Notes under the pieces: model-generated
Told to the model about the DNA's origin: nothing
The model's database searches: none
The model's input: only the letters and a program-made list of their open reading frames with translations
Translations under genes and position numbers: made by a program
Part shown: positions 8,740 through 19,072 of the stretch, in pieces
How the letters are laid out: the number at the start of each line of letters is the position of its first letter
How positions within the stretch are numbered: the first letter of the stretch is position 1
DNA from: Rhizobiales bacterium 2SD
Lineage (GTDB): Bacteria > Pseudomonadota > Alphaproteobacteria > Rhizobiales > Beijerinckiaceae
Assembly: GCA_005502805.1 (NCBI GenBank)
Contig: SCMY01000010.1
Coordinates: 1-64,000, forward strand
Reading direction: 5' to 3'
Length of the DNA: 64,000 bases

Positions 8740-9242
8740 GCCTGGATACGTCGATGGTCGTACCGGCGACGCCGGCCGATATCGACGCGATCATGGCCTG
8801 CGAGCGCAGGCCTGGCTACGAGGCGACCGTCGGCCGCTGGAGTCGCGAGCAGCATCTGGCCGGCCTGGCCGACCCGACGCATCGCTATTTCGTCGCGCGC
8901 CGACCCGATGGCGCCATCGCCGGCTTCGTGATGCTGCAGGACGTCGCGATCGAAGCCGACTCCATCCTGGTGCGCCGGATCGCCGTTGCGGAGCAGCGGC
9001 GCGGCCACGGCCGGCAATTGCTCGGCCACGCCCTGCATGTGATCTTCGATGAGCTCGGCGCGCACAGCGCCCGGCTCGGCGTCCGCGCCCACAACGCAAA
9101 CGGCATCGCTCTTTACTCTTCTCTCGGGATGAGGGAGGAGAGCCGACGCGAGGAGCGGGGGCACAGCGACGAAGCCGTCTCGGTGATCACCATGACGATG
9201 AGTGCCGAGAGCTACCGCCAGTCGAAAAGGTCGAATCCATGA
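8736..9242 (+). CDS. GNAT family N-acetyltransferase
   Basis: A 168 aa acetyltransferase of the GNAT fold. The acetyl-CoA pyrophosphate loop is visible as RRIAVAEQRRGHGRQLLGHAL (Q/R-x-x-G-x-G/A type), followed by the NANGIALYSSLGM segment typical of motif B. The GTG start at 8736 overlaps the purS stop and the gene's own end overlaps purQ by 4 bases, so translation of purS, this gene and purQ is probably coupled. The substrate is unknown; the position inside the FGAM synthase genes is the only clue. Confidence 0.85.
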   Translation: MSLDTSMVVPATPADIDAIMACERRPGYEATVGRWSREQHLAGLADPTHRYFVARRPDGAIAGFVMLQDVAIEADSILVRRIAVAEQRRGHGRQLLGHALHVIFDELGAHSARLGVRAHNANGIALYSSLGMREESRREERGHSDEAVSVITMTMSAESYRQSKRSNP

Positions 9243-9934
9243 AGGCCGCCGTCATCACCTTCCCCGGCTCGAACCGCGACGGCGACGTCGCCAAGGCGCT
9301 GCGTCAGGCGGGCGCCGCGGTCGAGCATGTCTGGCATGGCGACCATGAGCTGCCGGCCGGGACCGACCTCGTCGTCCTGCCGGGCGGTTTTTCCTATGGC
9401 GACTATCTGCGCTGCGGCGCCATTGCCGGCCGGGCCCACATCATGGACGCGACGCGGGCGCATGCCGCGCGCGGCGGCCTTGTGCTCGGCATCTGCAACG
9501 GCTTCCAGATCGCCTGCGAGGCCGGCCTTCTGCCAGGCGTGCTCGCCCGCAATGCCGACCTGAAATTCGTCTGCAAGCGCCAGCATCTCAAGGTCGAGCG
9601 CAACGACACCGCCTTCACCTCGGCCTATGCCAAGGGTCAGACGATCGATGTCTGCATCGCCCATGGCGAGGGCAACTATATCTGCGATCCCGAGACGCTC
9701 GCCCGGCTCGAAGGCGAGGGCCTGGTCGCTTTCCGTTACGCCGATGCCGACGGCAACGTCACCGCCGCCGCCAACCCCAACGGCTCGCTCAACGGCATCG
9801 CCGGCATCTATTCGCCCGGCCGCAACGTGCTCGGCCTGATGCCACATCCGGAGAACCTGATCGACGGTCTCGTCGGCGGCACGGACGGGCGCGGCATGTT
9901 CGCGAGCCTGGTCGGGGCCAAGAAGGCGGCGTGA
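9239..9934 (+). CDS. purQ: Phosphoribosylformylglycinamidine synthase subunit PurQ
   Basis: Class I glutamine amidotransferase subunit (231 aa) that hydrolyses glutamine and passes ammonia to PurL. The catalytic Cys is in LGICNGFQ, and the His and Glu are in the C-terminal MPHPENL segment. Oxyanion-region glycines occur in VLPGGFSYGDYLR. The ATG overlaps the end of the GNAT gene by 4 bases, and the stop overlaps the next GTG start in the same way. Confidence 0.97.
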   Translation: MKAAVITFPGSNRDGDVAKALRQAGAAVEHVWHGDHELPAGTDLVVLPGGFSYGDYLRCGAIAGRAHIMDATRAHAARGGLVLGICNGFQIACEAGLLPGVLARNADLKFVCKRQHLKVERNDTAFTSAYAKGQTIDVCIAHGEGNYICDPETLARLEGEGLVAFRYADADGNVTAAANPNGSLNGIAGIYSPGRNVLGLMPHPENLIDGLVGGTDGRGMFASLVGAKKAA

Positions 9935-10359
9935 GCGACGCTCCGCCACTCGTCGAGGGGCGCCAGCCGCTGGTCCCGGACTGGAGCCTGCTTCTGCCCT
10001 TCCCGATGGCGCGCCGCGTCGAGGATGGCTCGCTGGTCTTCTGGCACAGCCCGCGCGGCCTGACCTTCTGGCTCAACGCCTATGATGCCGGCGAGCCGGA
10101 CGACGCGCTCGCCGAATGGCAGGAGATTCATGCCTCGGCCGCCTTCGATGTGATCGAGGAACGCGAGACCGACTTCATCCGCTTCGCCTATCGGCTCGAT
10201 GAAGGCGAGGACGACGGGCGCCAGCCGGCATTCTACGGCTTCGCCTGTGCCCGCGATGGCGGCCAGATCCACATCGCCGGCTATTTCGACGATCCGAGCC
10301 TGCTCGATGCCGTGCTCGCCACCTGGCGCAGCCTGCGTTTCGGGCCTGTCTTGCAGTAG
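9931..10359 (+). CDS. Conserved hypothetical protein
   Basis: A 142 aa acidic soluble protein with no signal peptide and no domain I can name. It starts at a GTG overlapping the purQ stop and is the last gene of the pur run, ending convergent with ccmG six bases away. Aromatic and acidic residues are frequent, with an alternating pattern in the C-terminal half (GGQIHIAGYFDD) that suggests beta strands. The overlap argues for co-translation with purQ; function is unknown. Confidence 0.7.
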   Translation: MSDAPPLVEGRQPLVPDWSLLLPFPMARRVEDGSLVFWHSPRGLTFWLNAYDAGEPDDALAEWQEIHASAAFDVIEERETDFIRFAYRLDEGEDDGRQPAFYGFACARDGGQIHIAGYFDDPSLLDAVLATWRSLRFGPVLQ

Positions 10360-10365
10360 CCGCGC

Positions 10366-10959
10366 TCAGCTGCCCTTCTGCGCCCGCGCCAGCATGCGTG
10401 ACGCGGCCGCCCCGTCGAGCGGGCCGACATGCTTCTCCAAAATGCGCCCGTCCGGTCCGATCAGGAAGGTTTCGGGCACGCCATAAACGCCCCATTCGAT
10501 CGCGGCACGGCCATTGCGGTCGACGCCGACGGCCGAATAGGGATTGCCGAGCGCGCCGAGGAAGCGGCGGGCGTTCTCGGCCTCGTCCTTGTAGTTGAAG
10601 CCGACCAGCGCGACCTTGCCCTGCTTGACCGCCGGCGAGTCGGCCATGGCGACGAGAAAGGGATGCTCGACCCGGCAGGGCGCGCACCAGCTCGCGAAGA
10701 CGTTGACGATCGTCGCCTTGCCCTTGGCGAGATCGGCCATGGCGAAGCTCGGCACGGGCTGGCCGTCGCGCTGCAAGCCTTCGAGCGGGGCGAGCGCAAT
10801 CGCCGGCGCCGGCTTGCCGATCAGGGCCGACGGCACCTTGCTGGCGTCGCCCGAGAACAGCCCCTTGGCGAACACCGCGGCGAGCGCCGCGAAGACCAGC
10901 AGCGGGATGGCGTAGAGCCAGGGCGAGCGGCGTGGCGGCGTGGCCGTGACTTCGCTCAT
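10366..10959 (-). CDS. ccmG: Thiol:disulfide interchange protein CcmG (DsbE)
   Basis: Membrane-anchored periplasmic thioredoxin-like reductant of apocytochrome c in cytochrome c maturation system I. The 197 aa chain has one N-terminal membrane segment (about residues 14-35) and a thioredoxin domain with the WCAPC active site at Cys92 and Cys95. The cis-proline region is seen as YGVPETF. The start overlaps the ccmD stop by 4 bases. It is the last gene of the minus-strand ccm run; ccmE, ccmF and ccmH are not in the window. Confidence 0.95.
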   Translation of the reverse strand: MSEVTATPPRRSPWLYAIPLLVFAALAAVFAKGLFSGDASKVPSALIGKPAPAIALAPLEGLQRDGQPVPSFAMADLAKGKATIVNVFASWCAPCRVEHPFLVAMADSPAVKQGKVALVGFNYKDEAENARRFLGALGNPYSAVGVDRNGRAAIEWGVYGVPETFLIGPDGRILEKHVGPLDGAAASRMLARAQKGS

Positions 10960-11129
10960 GACGACGCCCCACCGCGGCGGCCGGCGCCGCGCTCTTCCAG
11001 CGCCGCGAGCGCACGTCGCTGCGCGCGCCGGTCGAGCAGGATCGCAACCGCGAGACCGCCGAGGATCGCGGCCGCCGCCAGATAGGCGGCGAGGATGAAG
11101 CCGGCATGAGGTCCGAGCCAGCCCGTCAT
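10956..11129 (-). CDS. ccmD: Heme exporter protein CcmD
   Basis: A 57 aa single-pass membrane protein between ccmC and ccmG, overlapping both by 4 bases. It has the usual CcmD layout: a short aromatic N-terminus (GPHAGFILAAY), one membrane helix around residues 10-32, then a basic cytoplasmic tail rich in Arg. CcmD holds CcmC and CcmE together for heme transfer. A much longer open reading in the same frame extends through ccmC antiparallel codons and was rejected; the start at 11129 fits size and context. Confidence 0.88.
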   Translation of the reverse strand: MTGWLGPHAGFILAAYLAAAAILGGLAVAILLDRRAQRRALAALEERGAGRRGGASS

Positions 11130-11884
11130 TGCGCCGCCTGCAGTGAGAGCCGATCGAGCCGCTCGGCTTCGAAGATCGTCAGCGTGCGCACCCGCCGGCG
11201 CAGGATCTCGGCCTGCATGGCGGCACAGTGCAGCGCCAGCGCCAGCAGTGTGAAGCCGACAGCGGTGATCACCAACGGCCACAGCATCGAGGAATGAATC
11301 GTCGGCCCGCTCAGCCGCAGCACCGAGGCTGGCTGGTGCAGCGTGCTCCACCAGTCGACCGAAAACTTGATGATCGGGATGTTGACGCAGCCAACCAGCG
11401 TCAGGATCGCGACGGCGCGGCCGGCGCGCGAGGGTTCGTCGATCGCCCGGCGCAGCGCGATCAGGCCGAGGTAGAGCAGGAACAGCACCAACATCGAGGT
11501 CAGGCGCGCATCCCAGACCCAGTAGGTCCCCCACATCGGCTTGCCCCAGAACGAGCCGGTGAGCAGGCAGATCAGCGCCCAGCAGGCGCCGATCGGCGCC
11601 GCCGCCTGCTGGGCGACGTCGGCGAGCGGATGGCGCCAGACCAGCACGCCGAGCGCCGACAGCGTCATCATCGAATAGAACATCAGCGCCAGCCAGGCGG
11701 CCGGCACGTGGATGTACATGATCTTGATGGTCTCGCCCTGCTGGTAGTCGGACGGGGCGACGAACCAGACGAGATAGAAGCCGATGGCGAGCAGCACGGC
11801 CGCCGCCCCCGCGAGCCAGGGCAACAATACGCTCGACAGGCGCATGAAACGCGCTGGATTGGCCAGTTCGGTAAGGCTCGCCAT
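11126..11884 (-). CDS. ccmC: Heme exporter protein CcmC
   Basis: Six-helix inner-membrane protein (252 aa) that loads heme onto CcmE. The tryptophan-rich heme-binding motif is clear as WGTYWVWDARLTS, and conserved histidines occur in the flanking periplasmic loops (IHVPAAW and the IHSSMLWP segment). The start at 11884 gives MASLTELANPARFM; an upstream ATG at 11950 adds 22 unconserved residues. It overlaps ccmD by 4 bases. It is separated from ccmB by 770 bases holding two small genes, which is unusual for this operon. Confidence 0.95.
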   Translation of the reverse strand: MASLTELANPARFMRLSSVLLPWLAGAAAVLLAIGFYLVWFVAPSDYQQGETIKIMYIHVPAAWLALMFYSMMTLSALGVLVWRHPLADVAQQAAAPIGACWALICLLTGSFWGKPMWGTYWVWDARLTSMLVLFLLYLGLIALRRAIDEPSRAGRAVAILTLVGCVNIPIIKFSVDWWSTLHQPASVLRLSGPTIHSSMLWPLVITAVGFTLLALALHCAAMQAEILRRRVRTLTIFEAERLDRLSLQAAQ

Positions 11885-11983
11885 GAAGTGGTGGCCGGCT
11901 CTGCTCTTCTTTCGACCAGAGAGCATGTAGCAACAGGCGGCCCGGCTCACAATCGAGGAGCCGCCCCTGCGACGATGAGGCCG

Positions 11984-12226
11984 CTATTTGTCCTTGTCGC
12001 TCTCGGAAGCGGTCGCACCGCCCTTGTCGACGACGCCGAAGCGGCCGGAGGTCACACCCTCGCCGGCGAGCAGAAAGCCTTCAGCGGCGAGGCCGCGCCG
12101 CAGCAACTCGCGCACAGCCGCCGCTCGGCTCGGCATGCGCTTTTCAAAGCGAAAGTCCTCGACGGCGCGCAATTCGTCCATGCTGAGCATGATTTGAAGG
12201 CGTTCGCCGCGCTCTAGTCCCGACAT
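11984..12226 (-). CDS. Ribbon-helix-helix-like small regulator
   Basis: An 80 aa protein starting at 12226, with a predicted beta strand (RLQIMLSMDELRAVEDF) followed by two helices (PSRAAAVRELLRRGLAAEG), the pattern of ribbon-helix-helix DNA-binding proteins. A longer reading from 12328 runs through the AT-rich control region and lacks family character. The C-terminal tail is polar and Lys/Asp-rich. RHH proteins bind inverted or direct repeats as dimers and often control their own gene; candidate repeats lie just upstream at 12254-12284 and 12333-12359. No toxin gene is adjacent on the same strand. Its target could be itself, the opposing gene or ccmC downstream. Confidence 0.7.
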   Translation of the reverse strand: MSGLERGERLQIMLSMDELRAVEDFRFEKRMPSRAAAVRELLRRGLAAEGFLLAGEGVTSGRFGVVDKGGATASESDKDK

Positions 12227-12253
12227 CAGGCACCCCTCGTGCCAAAAATGAGT

Positions 12254-12371
12254 AAGTGACGATATGTGATCAACCCGCTCACTTTCAAGAGGTTGCATAA
12301 GCGGCCGTGCCTTAGCGTCATGAAACATCGGCGTTATATACTAACTATTTGAAACTATTAACTTTTATATT
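12254..12371. promoter_or_regulatory. AT-rich control region between divergent small genes
   Basis: This stretch is far richer in A+T than its surroundings. It holds an inverted repeat AAGTGA (12254-12259) / TCACTT (12279-12284), an imperfect palindrome GTTATATACTAAC (12333-12345) and two copies of AACTATT (12343-12349 and 12353-12359) starting 10 bases apart, one helical turn. These would suit cooperative binding of an RHH dimer. TATATT at 12366-12371 is -10-like for the plus-strand gene but has no well-placed -35. Confidence 0.4.
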
Positions 12372-12417
12372 GCATCTTCTTCGTTTTGGAGCTAGCTTGG
12401 CTACAGGAGGGATTGTC

Positions 12418-12648
12418 ATGCTTCTCAAGCTATCCGATCCCATGCAGCGCGACATCGAAACGACCGTGCGCTCCAAGGCGGGTGAATCACGTGTCGTCGA
12501 CGTCTTCGGCGTGGCCGAAGAAGTCCAGCTCCGTTTCGGCGACGACAATGTCGCGCTCGAGGATATCGCTGCCGCCGTCGCCCGCCTGGCAACGCAATCC
12601 GGCTGCGCGCTCGAACTCGACAGCGGCGAGATGCTGTCCGAACTCTGA
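12418..12648 (+). CDS. Small conserved hypothetical protein
   Basis: A 76 aa acidic protein with a near-perfect ribosome site, AGGAGG at 12405-12410, seven bases before the ATG at 12418, which fixes the start and argues that the gene is real. There is no membrane segment or Cys cluster. The sequence begins MLLKLSDPMQRDIETTVRS and ends in an acidic helix with LELDSGEMLSEL. It stands opposite the ccm genes, convergent with ccmB (5 base gap) and divergent from the RHH gene. I do not recognise the family. Confidence 0.65.
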   Translation: MLLKLSDPMQRDIETTVRSKAGESRVVDVFGVAEEVQLRFGDDNVALEDIAAAVARLATQSGCALELDSGEMLSEL

Positions 12649-12653
12649 AAGCC

Positions 12654-13319
12654 TCAATCCGGTTGGCGTAGCGCCGCCGCCGCCGCGACACAGCCGACCG
12701 CGGCAGCCATCAGCGACAATGCGGCCAGGATCAGCAGCGGGCTTTGCAATGGCATCGGCCCGCGCGCGGCATCCGAAGCCGAGACGCCGAAAATCAGCAC
12801 GGGCACGCAGAGCGGCGCGACCAAGATCGGCAGGATCAGGCCGCCTCGGCGCAGACTCGCGGTCAGAGCCGCCGCAGCCGCACCGATAAAGCTCAGCGCC
12901 GGTGTACCGAGCGCAAGGCTCGCGGTCAGCGGCACGACGCCTTCTGCCGGCAGTGCGACGAGCAGGCCGAGCAGCGGCGCGGCCAATGTCAGCGGCAAGC
13001 CGGTCGTCAGCCAATGCGCCAGCGCCTTGGCGAAGACGGCGAGCTCCAATGGCAGCGGCGCCCCGCGGATCAGGTCGAGCGAGCCATCCTCCTCATCGGC
13101 CTGGAACAGCCGGTCGAGCCCGATCAGCGTCGCCAGCAGCGCGCCGAGCCAGAGGATCGCCGGGCCGATCCGCGACAGCAGGTTGAGGTCGGGCCCGAGC
13201 GCGAACGGGATCAGCACGACGACGGTCAGGAAGAAGACGAGCGCGAGCTCGCCGCCACCGCCGGCCCGGACGGCCAAAGCAAGATCGCGCCTGAGGATGG
13301 CGAGGAAGGCGCGGCTCAC
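12654..13319 (-). CDS. ccmB: Heme exporter protein CcmB
   Basis: Six-helix permease (221 aa) of the CcmAB ABC complex, which uses ATP to release holo-CcmE from CcmCD. The N-terminal FLAILRRDLALAVRAGGG and the segment LGALLATLIGLDRLFQADEEDG, with its conserved acidic coupling loop, are typical of CcmB. It starts at a GTG overlapping the ccmA stop by 4 bases. The gene converges with the small plus-strand gene at 12648. Confidence 0.95.
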   Translation of the reverse strand: MSRAFLAILRRDLALAVRAGGGGELALVFFLTVVVLIPFALGPDLNLLSRIGPAILWLGALLATLIGLDRLFQADEEDGSLDLIRGAPLPLELAVFAKALAHWLTTGLPLTLAAPLLGLLVALPAEGVVPLTASLALGTPALSFIGAAAAALTASLRRGGLILPILVAPLCVPVLIFGVSASDAARGPMPLQSPLLILAALSLMAAAVGCVAAAAALRQPD

Positions 13320-13936
13320 GGCCCGATCCTGAGTTCGCGCGCGCCGTCGAGGCCGAGCGGGCCGTGCGTCGCCGCCAGGATCGCCCCGCCCGCAGCCAGA
13401 TGGCCCTGCATGAGCTGCGACAGCATCGCCTGCGAACCGACATCAAGCGCCGCCATCGGCTCGTCGAGCAGCCAGATCGGCCGCGACGCCACCAGGAGCC
13501 GCGCCAGCGCCACGCGCCGACGCTGACCGGCGGAGAGGTAGCCCACCGGCAACGGCCCTGCATGCGGTAGGCCGACTGTCGCCAGCGCCTCGGCCGGGGT
13601 GAGGCCCGCCGAACCAAGCAGCTCCTGCGCAAAACGCAGATTCTCGGTGGCCGTCAGCGCGGTCTTGAGCCCATCGCGATGACCGACCAGATGGGCCGCT
13701 TCGGCGAGCGGCATGTCGTCGAGGCCATCGAGCTTGATCGCGCCCGCCTCAGGCCGCAGGCGCCCGCACAACATGGCGATCAGGCTGGACTTGCCGGCGC
13801 CGTTGCGGCCGGTAAGCGCGATCGCCTCGCCATTCGCCAAACGGAAGCCGACACTGTCGAAGATCGCTCGCCCGCCGCGGCGGCAGGCGAGCGCTTCGGC
13901 GGTCAGGGCGAAGGTCTGGAATCGAATCTGCGTCAC
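13316..13936 (-). CDS. ccmA: Heme exporter ATP-binding protein CcmA
   Basis: ABC ATPase (206 aa) partner of CcmB in cytochrome c maturation. Walker A is seen as GRNGAGKSS, the signature as LSAGQRRRVALARLL and Walker B as IWLLDEPMAALD; a terminal H-loop occurs in LAATHGPLG. The start is a GTG at 13936. It is divergent from acnA, a pairing found in other Hyphomicrobiales, and is the first gene of the minus-strand ccm run. Confidence 0.95.
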   Translation of the reverse strand: MTQIRFQTFALTAEALACRRGGRAIFDSVGFRLANGEAIALTGRNGAGKSSLIAMLCGRLRPEAGAIKLDGLDDMPLAEAAHLVGHRDGLKTALTATENLRFAQELLGSAGLTPAEALATVGLPHAGPLPVGYLSAGQRRRVALARLLVASRPIWLLDEPMAALDVGSQAMLSQLMQGHLAAGGAILAATHGPLGLDGARELRIGP

Positions 13937-14172
13937 GCCGAGCCTGTCTTCCGAAGCGTCATTAGCTCTTCATCCGACGCATATCGAGCCTGTAGCGGGC
14001 TTCTTGGAATTGATCTATAGAACCCGTGGCTACGCCGCACGCCGATCCGGCGCGGGGCTCGGGCACTCCCGGGGCGGCGTGCGCGTCATGCGCAACAGGC
14101 CTTCGACCGGATTCATCCGCAAGGACGGATTCGGCTCGTGACCGCAACCCCTTGATCAGGATGTAAGCCAAA

Positions 14173-16884
<2,712 letters not shown>

Positions 16885-16905
16885 GGTCTGGCGAAGGCGA
16901 TACTG

Positions 16906-16936
16906 GACGCCCGGCCAAAAGCCGGGCGTCTCTCTT
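16906..16936 (+). terminator. Rho-independent terminator of acnA
   Basis: GACGCCCGGC (16906-16915) and GCCGGGCGTC (16921-16930) form a perfect 10 bp stem with a CAAAA loop, followed by a pyrimidine tail TCTCTTT. It lies 21 bases after the acnA stop codon and isolates acnA from the acpXL cluster. Confidence 0.85.
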
Positions 16937-17078
16937 TGGTCGTGACGGTTGTCCTATTCTGCACTGAGGTGTAAGGGGGCGGTCACAGCCATCCTCGGCG
17001 GGGGGCTTGGGGCAGGCGCGGGGCGAACGCGCCCGGACGCCATCCGCCATCATCACTATCCAAGACGGGAGCACCCGC

Positions 17079-17360
17079 ATGTCCGCCACGTTCGAGACGG
17101 TCGCCGGCATCATTTCGGAAACTTGCGACATTCCTCGCGAGAAGATCACGCCCCAGAGCCACGCGATCGACGATCTCGGCATCGACTCCCTCGCCTTCCT
17201 CGACATCGCCTTCGCGATCGACAAGGCCTTCGGCATCAAGCTGCCGCTGGAGCAGTGGACCCAGGAGGTCAACGAGGGTAAAGCGCCCGCCGAGCAGTAT
17301 TTCGTGCTTGAGAACCTGTGCAAGCGCATCGACGACCTCGTCGCCGCCAAGGCCGCCTGA
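17079..17360 (+). CDS. acpXL: Acyl carrier protein AcpXL
   Basis: Specialised acyl carrier protein (93 aa) for the very-long-chain (C26-C28) hydroxy fatty acid of rhizobial lipid A. The phosphopantetheine site is DLGIDSLAF with Ser37. The ATG at 17079 gives MSATFETVAGIISETCDIP, as in AcpXL; an upstream start at 17007 only adds an Arg-rich leader. It leads a seven-gene plus-strand cluster ending with an LpxXL-like acyltransferase at 23289. Identification rests on both sequence and the following genes. Confidence 0.95.
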   Translation: MSATFETVAGIISETCDIPREKITPQSHAIDDLGIDSLAFLDIAFAIDKAFGIKLPLEQWTQEVNEGKAPAEQYFVLENLCKRIDDLVAAKAA

Positions 17361-17466
17361 GCAAAGGGGCCGCCTGAGCGCATTCAGGCCCGCTTGGGCC
17401 ATCGCTGAACGTTGAGACGCCGCAAGCGGGGCCCGACCCCGATCGCGGCGAGACGGGTTGGAACGC

Positions 17467-17928
17467 ATGCGCCTCGAATATTTCGACATGATCGACAAGG
17501 TCGAGAGCTTCGATCCGGCGACCAAGCGGATTGTGACCCGCTCGACAGTTCCGGCTGCGAGCCCGGTCTTCGAAGGCCACTTCCCCGGCCATCCGCTCGT
17601 CCCCGGCGTCCTGCTCACCGAGACGATGGCGCAGGCCTCGGGCTATCTGCTGCTAGGGCTCAACGGCCTGACGCAGATGCCCTTCCTGATGACGGTCGAC
17701 AAGGCGCGGTTCCGCACCTTCGTCGAGCCCAACGCCGAGCTCGAAACCAGCGCCGAGCTGGTGATCGAAGGCTCCGGCTACGCCGCGACCAAGGCGAAGA
17801 TCACGCTCGCCGGCAAGCCGATCTGCGATGCCGAACTGCGCTTCCGCCTGATGCCCTTCCCTGCCGATATGCGCACCCTGATGCAGAGCCGCATCGCCGC
17901 CATCGGTCTCTCCCCGGAGGCAGCCTGA
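17467..17928 (+). CDS. fabZXL: FabZ-like 3-hydroxyacyl-ACP dehydratase of the VLCFA cluster
   Basis: Hot-dog fold dehydratase (153 aa) expected to remove water from 3-hydroxyacyl-AcpXL during elongation. The FabZ active-site stretch FEGHFPGHPLVPGVLLTETMAQ carries the catalytic His and Glu. An in-frame TTG three codons upstream is possible, but the ATG at 17467 is preferred. It follows acpXL by 106 bases and ends two bases before the next gene, so the cluster is probably one transcript. It differs from housekeeping FabZ mainly by context. Confidence 0.9.
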   Translation: MRLEYFDMIDKVESFDPATKRIVTRSTVPAASPVFEGHFPGHPLVPGVLLTETMAQASGYLLLGLNGLTQMPFLMTVDKARFRTFVEPNAELETSAELVIEGSGYAATKAKITLAGKPICDAELRFRLMPFPADMRTLMQSRIAAIGLSPEAA

Positions 17929-17930
17929 CC

Positions 17931-19061
17931 ATGGCCCGCGACGTCGTCATCACCGGCATCGGCCTCGCCTCCAGCCTCGGCGAGGGCATCGAGGCGCATG
18001 CGCAAGCGCTCGCCGCGGGTGCCACTCCAGTCGTCGATACCCAGGGCTTCGCACCCTATCCACTGCATCCGCTGAAGCCGCTCGAACTCGACAAGCAGAT
18101 TCCGAAGAAGTCCGACCAGCGTCAGATGGAGCCCTGGCAGCGCCTCGGCGTCTATGCCGCGGGCCTTGCCCTCGACGATGCCGGGCTCAAGGATGACGCC
18201 GAAGCCAAGAGCCAGCTCCAGGTCATCGTCGCCGCTGGCGGCGGCGAGCGTGACCATGCCGTCGACGCCGCCGTGCTGACCGGCTTACGCAACGCCAACC
18301 AGCCGGGCGCCTTCCTCAACGAGCGACTGATGGGCGATCTCCGACCGACCCTGTTCCTTGCCCAGCTTTCGAATCTGCTCGCCGGCAATATCGCGATCGT
18401 CCACGGTATCACCGGTGCCTCGCGCACGCTGATGGGCGAGGAGCAGGCGGGCGTCGACGCTATCCGCACCGCCCGGGCCCGGATCGCCGCCGGGCAGGCC
18501 GACGTCATCCTCGTCGGCGGCGCCTACAACGCTGAGCGCCGCGACATGCTGCTGCTGTTCGAGCTCGGTGGCTTCCTGCGCGCTGGCGATTTTGCCCCTG
18601 TCTTCGCCCGCAGCGACGCGCCCGGCATGATCACCGGCAGTGCCGGCGCCTTCCTCGTGCTCGAATCGGCCGAGCGCGCCGCCGCACGCGGCGCCCGGGC
18701 GCATGCCCGCCTCAGCCACGCCGGCGCCCATCGCAGCCGCCGCCAGCCCGGCTCGGTCGCCAAGGCGCTCGACGAACTGCTCGCCGGCTTCGGCCCGCTT
18801 GGCCCCGACGCGCTGGCGATCTCGGCCGCGACCGGCTGCGCCGAGATCACCGACGAAGAAGCTGCTGCGATCGCCAAGGCCGCGCCGGGCGCGCGCCGCG
18901 TCGCCGCAGGCGATCTCGTCGGCCACACTGTCGAAGCCGCCTTCCCGATCTCGGTCGCGCTGGCGGCAGCCGCGCTCTCGACCGGCGCGGCAAATGAGGC
19001 GATCGTCACCGGCGCAGCGCATTGGCGCGGCGAGGGCGCCGCCCATCTGGTCAAGGCTTGA
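17931..19061 (+). CDS. fabF2XL: Ketosynthase-like protein lacking the active-site Cys
   Basis: A 376 aa protein with the beta-ketoacyl-ACP synthase (KAS) fold, the first of two adjacent KAS-like genes of the very-long-chain cluster. The nucleophile motif, normally TACSSG, reads TGASRT, so Ala163 stands where the Cys should be. The first catalytic His motif (AHGT) is replaced by AATGC, while the second is kept as GHT (His332). Together these changes predict no condensing activity. By analogy with chain-length factors of type II polyketide systems, it may pair with the active enzyme encoded 12 bases downstream; this pairing is inference. In rhizobia the locus likewise has two fabF-type genes. 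A longer reading from 17412 in this frame crosses the dehydratase gene and is not real. Confidence 0.88.
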   Translation: MARDVVITGIGLASSLGEGIEAHAQALAAGATPVVDTQGFAPYPLHPLKPLELDKQIPKKSDQRQMEPWQRLGVYAAGLALDDAGLKDDAEAKSQLQVIVAAGGGERDHAVDAAVLTGLRNANQPGAFLNERLMGDLRPTLFLAQLSNLLAGNIAIVHGITGASRTLMGEEQAGVDAIRTARARIAAGQADVILVGGAYNAERRDMLLLFELGGFLRAGDFAPVFARSDAPGMITGSAGAFLVLESAERAAARGARAHARLSHAGAHRSRRQPGSVAKALDELLAGFGPLGPDALAISAATGCAEITDEEAAAIAKAAPGARRVAAGDLVGHTVEAAFPISVALAAAALSTGAANEAIVTGAAHWRGEGAAHLVKA

Positions 19062-19072
19062 GGAGAGGCGTC

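Noticed and set aside
12349..12371. TTGAAA ... TATATT promoter for the 76 aa gene
   Set aside because: The spacer is 11 bases; it was left as AT-rich control sequence instead.
17412..19061. Continuous plus-strand frame of 549 codons suggesting a dehydratase-ketosynthase fusion
   Set aside because: The dehydratase is in a different frame; the first part of this frame is shadow sequence, and the ketosynthase N-terminus (MARDVVITGIG) starts cleanly at 17931.
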